Shown: in pieces, positions 17,406 to 26,057 of the stretch | Numbering within the stretch: the stretch's first letter is position 1 | Layout of the letters: the number at the start of each line of letters is the position of its first letter | Origin: Breoghania corrubedonensis | Lineage (GTDB): Bacteria > Pseudomonadota > Alphaproteobacteria > Rhizobiales > Stappiaceae | Direction of reading: 5' to 3' | Assembly (NCBI RefSeq): GCF_003053845.1 | Contig: NZ_QAYG01000007.1 | Span: 1-64,000 of the forward strand | DNA: 64,000 bases | Notes under the pieces: generated by a model | Database searches by the model: none | What the model was told of the DNA's origin: nothing | Seen by the model: the letters and a program-made list of their open reading frames with translations, nothing else | Program-made: the position numbers and the translations under genes

Positions 17406-17418
17406 GCCCCCGCAACCA
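17406..17418 (+). repeat. Attachment-site-like repeat, copy 3 (right boundary)
   Basis: GCCCCCGCAACCA is identical to the tRNA 3' end at 82-94. A terminator follows within 10 bases, as after copies 1 and 2, but its sequence differs, so this may be the original downstream flank of the tRNA. Confidence 0.7.
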
Positions 17419-17427
17419 AATCAATCA

Positions 17428-17463
17428 AAAGCCCCCGACGGATATTCCCGCGGGGGCTTTTTG
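17428..17463 (+). terminator. Rho-independent terminator right of att-like copy 3
   Basis: Ten-base arms AAAGCCCCCG and CGGGGGCTTT enclose a 13-base loop and run into TTTT. It is a good candidate for the ancestral terminator of the initiator tRNA before insertion of the two segments. Confidence 0.85.
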
Positions 17464-17516
17464 CGTTCCTGCAAGGATAAGACCAAAAAGACAATACCGC
17501 TTCGTGGGCCTGGAGG

Positions 17517-17553
17517 ATATTCCGACCGGATCGATTCAATCCGGTCGGAATAT
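17517..17553. repeat. Perfect 15-base inverted repeat (REP-like palindrome)
   Basis: ATATTCCGACCGGAT (17517-17531) is mirrored exactly by ATCCGGTCGGAATAT (17539-17553) around a 7-base spacer. A degenerate relative ending in the same GGAATATGCTC lies at 39661-39708, which suggests a dispersed intergenic repeat family. Confidence 0.8.
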
Positions 17554-17749
17554 GCTCTAACGGGCCAAAAACCCAGCCAAGCAAGCGGTCTTGTATCGCA
17601 TTGGGGGATCCACAACCCGAAGCGCAAGTCGGCATGGAGCGGGTGCTTTCGCCTGTCTGGCTCGATTGACAGCGACAGCCAGGTCCCGAGCGAGCCCAGG
17701 AAACGCGGGGCTCCTCGGTTCATTGTGGAGAACAGCCCAAATGGGCAGA

Positions 17750-17779
17750 GGCCGGCCGATCGAGAGTGATCGGACGGCC
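17750..17779 (-). terminator. Hairpin after the RND permease gene
   Basis: On the minus strand GGCCGTCCGATC pairs with GATCGGCCGGCC (one wobble) around a 6-base loop, 8 bases after the permease stop. There is no U tract, so it may protect the mRNA end and not terminate on its own. Confidence 0.5.
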
Positions 17780-17786
17780 CCCTTGT

Positions 17787-20700
17787 TTAAGCTGCCTTGA
17801 ACACGTCCGTATCGCCGTGCTGGACCAGCGGACGATTTCCCGAAAGGCGACGGATCAGGACATAGAAGACCGGGGTCATGAAAATGCCGAACACAGTGAC
17901 GCCGATCATGCCGGAAAAGACGGCAACGCCCATGGCGACGCGCATCTCGGCACCGGCCCCTGTCGAGAAGACAAGCGGCACAACGCCCATGATGAACGCC
18001 AGAGACGTCATCAGGATCGGGCGAAGCCTCAGGCGACTGGCCTCGATCGCAGCCTCTACCGGCTTACGGCCAGCGAATTCGAGCTCGCGCGCAAATTCCA
18101 CGATCAGGATCGCGTTCTTCGCGGACAGGCCCACCAGCACCACCAGGCCGATCTGGGTGAAGATGTTGTTGTCGCCGGCTGTCAACCAGACGCCGGCCAG
18201 CGCAGCAAGCACGCCCATTGGAACAATCATGATGATCGCGATGGGTAACGCCAGGCTCTCGTACTGGGCGGCAAGCACCAGATAGACCAGCAGCAACGCC
18301 AGCGGGAAAACGAGAATGCCGGAGCTGCCCGCAAGGATCTGCTGATAGGTCAGGTCGGTCCATTCAAAGCTGATCCCCTTGGGAAGGGTTTCGGCCGCGA
18401 TATGTTCGACGGCAGCTTGAGCCTGCCCCGAGGAAAAGCCGGGCGCGGGACCGCCGTTGATATCGGCGGCGAGAAATCCGTTGTACCGGGTCGCGCGTTC
18501 CGGCCCCGTGGTGTTATCGACCTTCAGAAGGGCGGCAAGAGGGATCATCTGTCCGCTCGCGGAGCGGACCTTCAGGCGCCCGATATCTTCCGGCCGCGCG
18601 CGGAACTTCGCATCGGCTTGCACCCGCACGCTGTAGGTGCGGCCAAAGGCGTTGAAGTCGTTTACATAAAGCGAGCCGAGATAGATCTGCAGCGTCTCGA
18701 AGACATCTGTTACGGAAACTCCGAGCTGCTCCGCCTTCGTGCGATCAAGATCGGCGAAAAGCTGCGGAACACTGATCTGGAAGCTGGAGAACAGGCCTGC
18801 CAGTTCCGGCGTCTGATACGCTTTTGTCAGGAATGCGGTCTTCGCCGCGTCGAGGGCAGGATAGCCGAGACCGGCGCGATCCTCGATTTGCAGCTTGAAG
18901 CCGCCGGTGGTCCCCAGACCCTGAACAGGCGGAGGGGAGAACATGGCGATAAAGGCGTCCTGGATGGCGCCGAACTTCTGGTTCAGCTGCATCGCAATCG
19001 CATTGCCGGAGAGAGCCGGCGTCCTGCGGTCCTCGAAGTCGGTCAGCGTGGCGAAGACGATGCCGGCATTGGAGGAATTGGTGAACCCGTTGATCGACAA
19101 TCCGGGGAAGGCGATCGCGTGCTCCACACCCGGCTGCGCCAGAGCTATATCGCTCATGCGCTTGATGACGTCTTCCGTGCGGTCGAGCGTCGCGCCATCC
19201 GGCAACTGGGCGAAACCGATCAGATATTGCTTGTCCTGCGCGGGGACGAAGCCGCCCGGCACGGTCGTGAACAGAACATAGGTGCCCCCCGCCAGGGCCA
19301 GATACACGGTCATGACGAGGCTCTTGCGAGACAAGAGGCCTCCCACACCGCGGCCATAGGCATCGGACCCGCTGCCGAAGGCGCGGTTGAAGCCGCGAAA
19401 GAACCATCCGAACACGCTGTCCATGGCCCGGGTCAGGAAATCCCTGGGCGCGTCGTGTCCCTTCAGAAGCAGGGCGGCGAGGGCAGGAGAGAGCGTAAGG
19501 GAATTGACCGCTGAGATGACCGTCGAGATGGCAATGGTCAGGGCGAACTGACGATAGAACTGGCCGGACAATCCGGAGATGAAGGCGAGGGGCACGAATA
19601 CCGCAACCAGCACCAGTGCGATCGCGATGATCGGCCCCGACACTTCTCTCATTGCCTGATAGGTGGCGTTCCGGGGATTGAGACCGTTCTCGATATTGCG
19701 CTCGACGTTCTCCACGACGACGATGGCATCATCGACCACGATGCCGATTGCGAGAACGAGGCCGAACAGGCTGAGGGCGTTGATAGAAAAGCCGAAGACA
19801 TACATCACGCCGAACGTGCCGATGATCGAAACGGGAACCGCGATGAGCGGGATGATCGACGCCCGCCACGTCTGCAGGAACAGGATGACCACGATGACCA
19901 CGAGCGCAATGGCCTCGAGCAGCGTGTCCACCACCTTTTCGATCGAGGCGCGAACGAACTTGGTGGTGTCGTAGACGATCTCGTACTTCACGCCTTCCGG
20001 CATGACGTCCTGCAGCTCGTCCATTGTTGTCAGAACCGCATCGGAAATGGCGATGGCATTCGATCCCGGCGCCTGGAACACGGGGATGGCGACAGCGGGC
20101 TTTCCGTCGAGAAGAGAGCGCAGGGAATAGTCCGCGGCGCCGAGTTCGATCCGGGCTACATCGCGCAGTCGGGTGACCTGGCCGTTTTCTCCGGTCTTCA
20201 CGATGATGTTTCCGAATTCTTCCGGGGTCCGCAGCCTGCCCTGGGCATTCACGCTGAGCTGCATGTCGACATCCGAGAGGTTCGGTGATGCGCCGATGAG
20301 CCCCGCCGCGGCCTGCACATTCTGCTGGCGGATGGCTGTGGTGATGTCGCCGGCGGCCAGGTTGTGCGCTGCCGCCTTTTGCGGGTCGACCCACACGCGC
20401 ATGGAGTAGTCACCGGATCCGAACACCTGAACCTGTCCGACGCCCTTGATGCGCGCCAGGCGATCCTTGATGTTGAGGACGGCGTAGTTTCGAAGGTAGG
20501 TGATGTCGTAGCGGTTATCCGGCGAGGTCAGGTTCACGACCATCATCAGGTCGGGGGAGCTCTTCACCGTGGTGACGCCAAGGCTGCGAACTTCGGCGGG
20601 AAGACGCGGTTCGGCTTGCGAAACGCGGTTCTGAACGAGCTGCTGGGCCTGATCCGGATCCGTGCCGAGCTCGAAGGTGACCGTCAGGGTCATGACGCCG

Positions 20701-20960
20701 TCCGAGGTCGCCTGACTGGACATGTAGAGCATGCCCTCGACGCCGTTGATCTGTTCTTCCAGCGGCGTCGCGACGGTTTGCGCAATGACTGTCGGGTTGG
20801 CGCCGGGGTAGGTGGCGCGTACGACGATGGAGGGGGGCACGACCTCCGGATATTCCGAAATCGGCAGGGAGCGCAGGCCTATCAGGCCCGTCACCAGGAT
20901 GAGGACCGACAGCACCCCGGCAAAGACCGGGCGGTCTACGAAAAATCGTGAGATGTTCAT
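17787..20960 (-). CDS. RND-family multidrug efflux permease (AcrB/MexB type)
   Basis: A 1057-residue inner-membrane proton-driven exporter of the hydrophobe/amphiphile efflux-1 family. It starts MNISRFFVDRPVFAGVLSVL with the first membrane helix, followed by a periplasmic loop, helices 2-6 (about residues 340-560), a second periplasmic loop and helices 7-12 (about 880-1035). The proton-relay aspartates are present in GIVVDDAIVVVENVER. The length is typical. It is downstream of the membrane-fusion gene on the same strand. No outer-membrane factor is encoded nearby, so a distant TolC-type protein would be needed. Substrates cannot be inferred. Confidence 0.95.
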   Translation of the reverse strand: MNISRFFVDRPVFAGVLSVLILVTGLIGLRSLPISEYPEVVPPSIVVRATYPGANPTVIAQTVATPLEEQINGVEGMLYMSSQATSDGVMTLTVTFELGTDPDQAQQLVQNRVSQAEPRLPAEVRSLGVTTVKSSPDLMMVVNLTSPDNRYDITYLRNYAVLNIKDRLARIKGVGQVQVFGSGDYSMRVWVDPQKAAAHNLAAGDITTAIRQQNVQAAAGLIGASPNLSDVDMQLSVNAQGRLRTPEEFGNIIVKTGENGQVTRLRDVARIELGAADYSLRSLLDGKPAVAIPVFQAPGSNAIAISDAVLTTMDELQDVMPEGVKYEIVYDTTKFVRASIEKVVDTLLEAIALVVIVVILFLQTWRASIIPLIAVPVSIIGTFGVMYVFGFSINALSLFGLVLAIGIVVDDAIVVVENVERNIENGLNPRNATYQAMREVSGPIIAIALVLVAVFVPLAFISGLSGQFYRQFALTIAISTVISAVNSLTLSPALAALLLKGHDAPRDFLTRAMDSVFGWFFRGFNRAFGSGSDAYGRGVGGLLSRKSLVMTVYLALAGGTYVLFTTVPGGFVPAQDKQYLIGFAQLPDGATLDRTEDVIKRMSDIALAQPGVEHAIAFPGLSINGFTNSSNAGIVFATLTDFEDRRTPALSGNAIAMQLNQKFGAIQDAFIAMFSPPPVQGLGTTGGFKLQIEDRAGLGYPALDAAKTAFLTKAYQTPELAGLFSSFQISVPQLFADLDRTKAEQLGVSVTDVFETLQIYLGSLYVNDFNAFGRTYSVRVQADAKFRARPEDIGRLKVRSASGQMIPLAALLKVDNTTGPERATRYNGFLAADINGGPAPGFSSGQAQAAVEHIAAETLPKGISFEWTDLTYQQILAGSSGILVFPLALLLVYLVLAAQYESLALPIAIIMIVPMGVLAALAGVWLTAGDNNIFTQIGLVVLVGLSAKNAILIVEFARELEFAGRKPVEAAIEASRLRLRPILMTSLAFIMGVVPLVFSTGAGAEMRVAMGVAVFSGMIGVTVFGIFMTPVFYVLIRRLSGNRPLVQHGDTDVFKAA

Positions 20961-21007
20961 TTCCGGGCGCTTTCTTCCGGGCTGATGTCAGGACACACCT
21001 ACCCTGT

Positions 21008-21026
21008 CCGGCGGAAACTCCGCCGG
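21008..21026 (-). promoter_or_regulatory. Intercistronic hairpin between fusion protein and permease genes
   Basis: CCGGCGGA and TCCGCCGG are perfect 8-base arms around a 3-base loop, inside the 121-base gap of the efflux operon. Such stems can stabilise an upstream message or reduce downstream expression; which applies here is unknown. Confidence 0.5.
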
Positions 21027-21081
21027 CCGGGTCGTGTCATGGAAATTTGAGTTCGCGGTCGGGCCGCCAGGGATGTCCTGA

Positions 21082-22272
21082 CTACCGAGCGGCTGCGACC
21101 TTGCCTTCCGGTTGCGGATCGACGACTGCGCCATCGCGAATGCGCTGCAGCCCGTTCACCACGATCCGCTCGCCGGAGTTGAGACCGCTCTCGACGATCT
21201 GCTTGCCTTCCGCGGACCGGCCGAGCTCGACCGGGCGGTAGCTCACCTTGTTTTCACCATCGACGACATAGACGAACTTCTTGTCCTGGTCGGTGCCGAC
21301 GGCCCGTTCGCTGACGAGGATCTTCTCCAAGGGATTGGGTTCCCCCATGCGGATGCGCACGAATTGTCCCGGGATCAGGCGCCTGTCCGGGTTGTCGAAG
21401 ACCGCGCGCACGCCGATGGTGCCACTTGCGGCGTCAACCTGGTTGTCGATCAGTTGAAGCTTTCCCTTGATCGGCGTTCCTTCATCCGCGGACGTGCCGA
21501 TTTCAACCGGGATCTGTTCGATCGGCGGAAGGGCTCCATCGGATGCCGGCAGGTCCCGGAGGGCCTTTGCAACGGCATCCTCGCTGACGTTGAAGCTCGC
21601 GTAGATCGGGTCGATGGAAACCAGTGTCGTCAGTGCTGGTGAGGAAGCGCCGGCGGATACCAGGTTCCCGGCGGTGATTTCAATCCTGCCGACACGGCCC
21701 CCGACAGGCGCCTTGATGTGAGTATAGTCGAGTTCCAGCTTGGCAGAGGTGAGGGCTGCTTCGGCCGTCTGCAGGTTGGCCAGAGCTTCCGCATATGCAT
21801 TGCGACGCTGGTCGAGCGTGCTCTGCGAGATTGCCTGTGTGCCGATCAGTTTGTTGCCGCGATCCAGTTCCAGCTTCGCAAGCCTCAGATGGGCCCGAGC
21901 CGAGGCAACCTGGCCTTCGCGTTCAGCGACGGCCGCTTCATAGGGGGCGGGGTCGATGGTGAACAGAAGATCGTCGGCCTTCACCAGCGAGCCTTCCCGG
22001 AAGTCCACGGACTGGATGACCCCGGCGACGCGGGAACGCACCTGAACGCGGTCGATCGCTTCCAGGCGGCCGGAGAATTCCTGCCAGACCGTGATCGCCC
22101 GGCTCCGGACCTCGGCGACCGTGACGGGGATCGCCGGCGTGGCTGTCTGCTCGCCAGCAGCCGAAGCCGGAAGGGTGACCGGCCGTTCCAGAAGAAAAAC
22201 GGCCGCCGCCGCAGACACGGCAAGCCCGAGGCCTGCGCCCGTGAGGACGCGGCGTGAGTTTCCTGATGTCAT
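21082..22272 (-). CDS. RND efflux periplasmic adaptor (membrane fusion protein)
   Basis: A 396-residue HlyD/MexA-type adaptor that links the RND permease to an outer-membrane channel. A hydrophobic N-terminal segment (GAGLGLAVSAAAAVFLL) is followed by the barrel-sandwich motif RVQVRSRVAGVIQSVDFREG (about 75-95). Next come a coiled-coil hairpin (about 108-175, REGQVASARAHLRLAKLELD) and beta-barrel and membrane-proximal domains. It is the first gene of a two-gene efflux unit with the permease. The hydrolase gene 22332-23138 lies 59 bases upstream on the same strand. Confidence 0.93.
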   Translation of the reverse strand: MTSGNSRRVLTGAGLGLAVSAAAAVFLLERPVTLPASAAGEQTATPAIPVTVAEVRSRAITVWQEFSGRLEAIDRVQVRSRVAGVIQSVDFREGSLVKADDLLFTIDPAPYEAAVAEREGQVASARAHLRLAKLELDRGNKLIGTQAISQSTLDQRRNAYAEALANLQTAEAALTSAKLELDYTHIKAPVGGRVGRIEITAGNLVSAGASSPALTTLVSIDPIYASFNVSEDAVAKALRDLPASDGALPPIEQIPVEIGTSADEGTPIKGKLQLIDNQVDAASGTIGVRAVFDNPDRRLIPGQFVRIRMGEPNPLEKILVSERAVGTDQDKKFVYVVDGENKVSYRPVELGRSAEGKQIVESGLNSGERIVVNGLQRIRDGAVVDPQPEGKVAAAR

Positions 22273-22331
22273 TTTATGTCTCCTTGAGGCTCCGCGCAGG
22301 CGGGCTCAATCGTCTGATTTCAAAACGAAAT

Positions 22332-23138
22332 TCACTGGATGGCGAGCGACCTTACGAAGCGCGCGAATTGGTCGCCGAGGCCTGATTCCCAGTTCGCTGC
22401 CATGGGGCAGCTCGCGCCGTAGATGGAGGGCCAACTCGCGTCGGCCGGGAAGATATGCTCCTGAACGTCGACGCCAGAGTCCCTGAGTTTCTGCGCATAG
22501 CTCAGCGTTTCGTCGCGTAGCGGGTCGTCTTGCGATGACACGACGAGTGCTGGTGCGATGCCGGCAAGACGCGAACAGGTGCAGGGCGCCGCGTAGGGAT
22601 GGCAGACGCCGCCGCTGAGGTAGTGGCTCCATCCGTCGGACCACCGTTCTCGCATGCCGACAGTGGCGGCTTTGCGAATGGAGTTCGATCCCATGAACGG
22701 GTCGAGCAACGGCGACAGCAGGATCTGGCCGTCCAATTCGTCGGCCCGATAATCACGCGCCTTGAGCGCAATTGCCGCCGCGAGATTGCCACCCGATTCC
22801 GCGCCTGCGACCAGGAGGAGGGACTTGCGATCTCCAAGCCCCGCTCTCTTCTTTGCCAGGTAACTGAAAATCGAAAACCCGACTTCCAGCGGCTTCGGAA
22901 AAACGCCCCCCAGCGGGGCGTTGAAATCGGGGATCACGACGATCGCACCCGTTTGGGCAAGAACGGTCGCAACGTCACTGTCCATGCGGTCTTCATCGAG
23001 AAAGGCGCCGGAGTGAAAATAGATCAGGACCGGAGGAGCCTTTTCGTAGTCCGCACCTTGAAAAACACGCACGTCGACCGGGCCGATCTCGACCTTGTCG
23101 AATGTCATGTCCCGGATCTGGACCGTTGTTGTCATCAC
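22332..23138 (-). CDS. Alpha/beta hydrolase-fold protein (hormone-sensitive-lipase-like)
   Basis: A 268-residue protein with the alpha/beta hydrolase core. The oxyanion-hole region reads YFHSGAF (about 40-46) where HGGG is usual, the nucleophile elbow GAESGGN puts serine near 115, and SSQDDPLRDE supplies a likely acid. The usual catalytic histidine after the last strand is not evident: the place expected reads HIFPADASWPS. It may use another residue or have lost hydrolase activity. It is the first gene of the leftward unit with the efflux pump and is divergent from a LysR regulator across 159 bases, which probably holds the shared promoter. Confidence 0.8.
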   Translation of the reverse strand: MMTTTVQIRDMTFDKVEIGPVDVRVFQGADYEKAPPVLIYFHSGAFLDEDRMDSDVATVLAQTGAIVVIPDFNAPLGGVFPKPLEVGFSIFSYLAKKRAGLGDRKSLLLVAGAESGGNLAAAIALKARDYRADELDGQILLSPLLDPFMGSNSIRKAATVGMRERWSDGWSHYLSGGVCHPYAAPCTCSRLAGIAPALVVSSQDDPLRDETLSYAQKLRDSGVDVQEHIFPADASWPSIYGASCPMAANWESGLGDQFARFVRSLAIQ

Positions 23139-23297
23139 ACCTTGCTCCTGGGCGCTTCGTGAAACGTCCAGCTATGTTCCGGTCATCGTCATGGCGTAAA
23201 TATGGCTGTTCAGCCCATGGAATAAGATGCAAATTTTTGGTAACACTGTTCGGAATTTCGAATAATACCGCAATGCGGCATCGAGAGACCCGTCTTC

Positions 23298-24218
23298 ATG
23301 GATCAACTTTCGGCAATGCGCGCCTTCCTCCGCGTGGTGGAAACCGGCAATTTTTCGCGCGCCTCGGAAACCTTGGGTATTCCGCGAGCGACCGTTACCA
23401 ATCTGATCCAGAACCTTGAAGGGCATCTGCAGACGAAGTTGCTCAACCGCACGACCAGGCGTGTGATCGTGACCACCGATGGCGCGCTCTACTATGAACG
23501 CGCGGTGCGGATCGTCGCCGAAATTGACGAACTGGACGGCAGTCTTTCTCACGCGCAGGCGAACCCGACGGGGCGTTTGCGGGTCGAAATGTCGGGAGCC
23601 TTCGCGGACGGGATCGTTATCCCCGCCCTTTGCGACTTCTACAAAGCCTATCCGGATATTCGCGTCGATCTCGGAGTGGGAGATCGGACAGTCGATTATC
23701 TTTTGGAAAACGTCGACTGCGCCTTGCGAGCCGGTACTCCGGGGGATCCGTCGCTGATTGCGCGGCGTGTTGCGGAAATCGAGATGATCACCTGTGCTGC
23801 GAAACCGTATCTAGAACGCTACGGGGCTCCATCTCGGCCCGATGAGCTTCAATCAGATCATTATTGCGTCCACTACTTCATGGCGCAGAACGGAAAGATC
23901 TCTCCCTTCACATTTCTGGGCGGAAGGGAGACGCTCGAGATAGAGGGGCGCTCGCATTTTTCGGTCAACGATGCGCGCAGCTATGTCACGGCCGCGCTTG
24001 TGGGCCATGGGGTCGCGCAAGTTCCCCGTTTCATGGTGCTCGACGAGTTGGCACGCGGGGACCTCGTTCCGGTGCTGAACGACTGGCAAATCGAGCTTCT
24101 TCCACTCTACATCGTCTATCCGCCAAATCGGCACCTGAGCAACAAGGTGCGTGTCTTCGTGGACTGGCTGGTCAAGCTTCTGGCAGGTATCCACCAGACG
24201 GAGCTTCAGTCCGATTAA
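23298..24218 (+). CDS. LysR-family transcriptional regulator
   Basis: A 306-residue regulator with an N-terminal winged helix-turn-helix (MDQLSAMRAFLRVVETGNFS, TLGIPRATVTNLIQNLEGHL) and a C-terminal periplasmic-binding-like effector domain from about residue 90. The PTGRLRVEMSGAFADGIVIP segment is typical of the AaeR/PecT-like branch. It is divergent from the hydrolase and efflux genes, the normal arrangement for a LysR protein and its target. The 159-base gap between them is the probable operator region. Confidence 0.93.
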   Translation: MDQLSAMRAFLRVVETGNFSRASETLGIPRATVTNLIQNLEGHLQTKLLNRTTRRVIVTTDGALYYERAVRIVAEIDELDGSLSHAQANPTGRLRVEMSGAFADGIVIPALCDFYKAYPDIRVDLGVGDRTVDYLLENVDCALRAGTPGDPSLIARRVAEIEMITCAAKPYLERYGAPSRPDELQSDHYCVHYFMAQNGKISPFTFLGGRETLEIEGRSHFSVNDARSYVTAALVGHGVAQVPRFMVLDELARGDLVPVLNDWQIELLPLYIVYPPNRHLSNKVRVFVDWLVKLLAGIHQTELQSD

Positions 24219-24243
24219 GGGTGCCCAAAAGGCGAGTTGCGCC

Positions 24244-24945
24244 CTAAGCCAGTACCGCGAGGCTCTTGTTGAGTTGCTGTGCGAGCGCGCGGCCGGAATT
24301 GAGAAGGTGTCGGCGCCAGATCGCCGCGACAGCGGCGCAGTCGTGGCGGCGAAGCACGGTCATCATCTGTTCGTGCTCGTCCATCGCTTCCTCCCACCGG
24401 CTCTGGTCGGCAAGCGCCATGTGGCGGCCAAGGCGTGCGCGCATCATCAACCGCTCATGCGCCTCCGCAAGGATGGGATTGCCGCATTCGCCGATAATGA
24501 GTTCGTGGATCGCGTTGTTGACCGCGAAATAGTCGGTGAGCTCCCCGCGTTCGAAATGCTGTCGCATCCGCTCGTGCCGCTCCTCGATCTCCCGCAGCCG
24601 GCCGCTTGTCACATGCTCGGCGAAGCCTCGCGCGGCCAGAGCCTCCAGCTCGGCGATGACTTCGAAAAGCTTGAGAGCCATTTCCGCGTTGAAGGTGGTG
24701 ACCTCGGCGCCGCGGTTGGGCCTCAGCACAACGAGACCTTCGGCCGACAGTATCTTCAAGGCCTCACGTACGGGCGTTCTTGAAATGGCATACCATTTAG
24801 CCACATCGCGCTCAACCAATCGCTGGCCCTGCGCAATGACCCCCTGAATGATCCGCTCCCTGAGGTCGTTGGCAATATCCTCGGAGTTCTGGGCTAAACC
24901 GTTTTCTTCAAATTCGTTATTCAACTTATTCCCCGTCATCGTCAC
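24244..24945 (-). CDS. GntR-family regulator, FCD subfamily
   Basis: A 233-residue regulator. The N-terminal winged helix (ANDLRERIIQGVIAQGQRLV, then WYAISRTPVREALKILSAEG) occupies about 25-90. The all-helical FCD effector domain (about 95-225) has the metal-site histidines in NAIHELI, EHEQMM and RRHLL. It is transcribed away from the TRAP/amidase catabolic cluster across a 341-base gap and is its obvious candidate regulator. FCD members usually respond to organic acids. Its 3' end faces the end of the LysR gene 25 bases away. Confidence 0.93.
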   Translation of the reverse strand: MTMTGNKLNNEFEENGLAQNSEDIANDLRERIIQGVIAQGQRLVERDVAKWYAISRTPVREALKILSAEGLVVLRPNRGAEVTTFNAEMALKLFEVIAELEALAARGFAEHVTSGRLREIEERHERMRQHFERGELTDYFAVNNAIHELIIGECGNPILAEAHERLMMRARLGRHMALADQSRWEEAMDEHEQMMTVLRRHDCAAVAAIWRRHLLNSGRALAQQLNKSLAVLA

Positions 24946-25286
24946 GTATTTTGATCAATCATGCGCCTTGATTATAAAATATGCATTTTACCTGTCTGCG
25001 CGGGCTTCAGACTGCCGAAATGTCTGGCATTTGCTGTAATTTTGGCATGGCCGACATTCTTCAGTGACTCTCATTTCTTGATTGTATACCAAAAAGGACA
25101 GCGAAGTCTCGACTGACCTGCAAGGCGAGCGCGCGGTATCCCGGATTTGGGCCTGAAACGGCCGAGTTCATACCGCTGATAGCATGCGCAACTGGTGAGC
25201 GTCTTCCCGCAATGCGGGCCCCGGCGAAGGCGGCCGACGGCCCTGTGGGCATCAATCTGGATCTGTAAACGACACGTATTGGGCAC
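24946..25286. promoter_or_regulatory. Divergent control region with a GntR-type operator candidate
   Basis: This 341-base gap separates gntR (left) from the catabolic operon (right). TTGTATACCAA at 25082-25092 is a near-palindrome of the GTATAC type bound by FCD-family GntR proteins. It is placed to act on the rightward promoter. No gene is supported in the gap. Confidence 0.5.
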
Positions 25287-26003
25287 ATGGCACGCATCGG
25301 ACTGATCACACCTTCCTCCAATACCATTCTGGAACCGGAAACCTGCCGGATGTTGCGCGACGTTGACGATGTCAGCGCGCATTTCGCGCGGTTCTCGGTC
25401 TTGAAGATCGGCACCGACAAGGAGGCGATCGGACAGTTCAACCTGGAATCGCAGCTTGCGGCCGCCGAGCTTCTCGCCGATTGCAAACCCGACGTCATCG
25501 CCTGGTGCGGCACTTCCGGCGGCTGGATGGGGCTCGATCAGGACCGCTTGCTCTGCGAGGAAATCACGGCGCACACCGGTCTGCCGGCGACCACCGCCGC
25601 ACTTGCCCAGATCGAGGCGTTCAAGAGGCTTGGCACGCGCACCTACGCTCTGGTCACCCCTTATCTGTCCGACATCCAGAGCCGCATCCTTGAGACGTTC
25701 GCGGCGGAGGGGTTCGAAGGTGTGGCCGAGGAGCACCTGGAAGACCCGGGCAATTTCTCCTTCGCCACCTACGGCGAGGAGCGGATCGCGGGAATGGTGC
25801 GGCGGGTCGCCGAGGCTGGTCCCGATGCCATCAGCATCTTCTGCACGAACTTCAACGGCGTTCGCATCGCGCCCGGTCTGGAAGCCGAACTCGGCATTCC
25901 CGTGATCGATTCCACCGCCCTCACTCTCTGGCATGCGCTGGTGCTGGCAGGCGCCGATCCGGCGATCGTGCCCGGCCAGGGGGCTCTGTTCCGGACCTCG
26001 TAA
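25287..26003 (+). CDS. Maleate isomerase / arylmalonate decarboxylase-like Asp/Glu racemase family enzyme
   Basis: A 238-residue cytosolic enzyme. It keeps the two family cysteines, in AWCGTSGGW (C74) and IFCTNFNG (C186). Having both is the pattern of maleate cis-trans isomerases and Asp/Glu racemases, whereas arylmalonate decarboxylase has only the second. The start is the ATG at 25287, just after an in-frame stop; no strong ribosome site is seen. It is the first gene of the operon with the TRAP transporter, amidase and imidase-like genes. If the substrate is maleate, the product fumarate would enter central metabolism. Confidence 0.82.
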   Translation: MARIGLITPSSNTILEPETCRMLRDVDDVSAHFARFSVLKIGTDKEAIGQFNLESQLAAAELLADCKPDVIAWCGTSGGWMGLDQDRLLCEEITAHTGLPATTAALAQIEAFKRLGTRTYALVTPYLSDIQSRILETFAAEGFEGVAEEHLEDPGNFSFATYGEERIAGMVRRVAEAGPDAISIFCTNFNGVRIAPGLEAELGIPVIDSTALTLWHALVLAGADPAIVPGQGALFRTS

Positions 26004-26057
26004 CAAAGACCGCGGCAAGCGGCGTTTCTCCTCACCCATCCCAAGCGGGAGCCAAAA

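Larger units (their letters stand above)
1709..17418. mobile_element. Second tRNA-bounded segment (element B, about 15.7 kb)
   Basis: Bounded by att-like copies 2 and 3. It starts with a recombinase remnant and holds broken genes (nhaA, an autotransporter tail), an IS3-family element, cold-response genes, small orphan genes and an intact ndvB. The mix of intact and decayed genes suits an old island. The extent depends on the short 13-base repeats; no intact integrase is present. Confidence 0.5.
17215..17786. other. Intergenic junction at the right edge of the accessory region
   Basis: About 570 bases without a supported gene. It holds att-like copy 3 (17406-17418), a strong terminator (17428-17463), a perfect 15-base palindrome pair (17517-17553) and the terminator of the efflux operon (17750-17779). 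The part 17215-17405 shows nothing I can identify. Confidence 0.6.
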
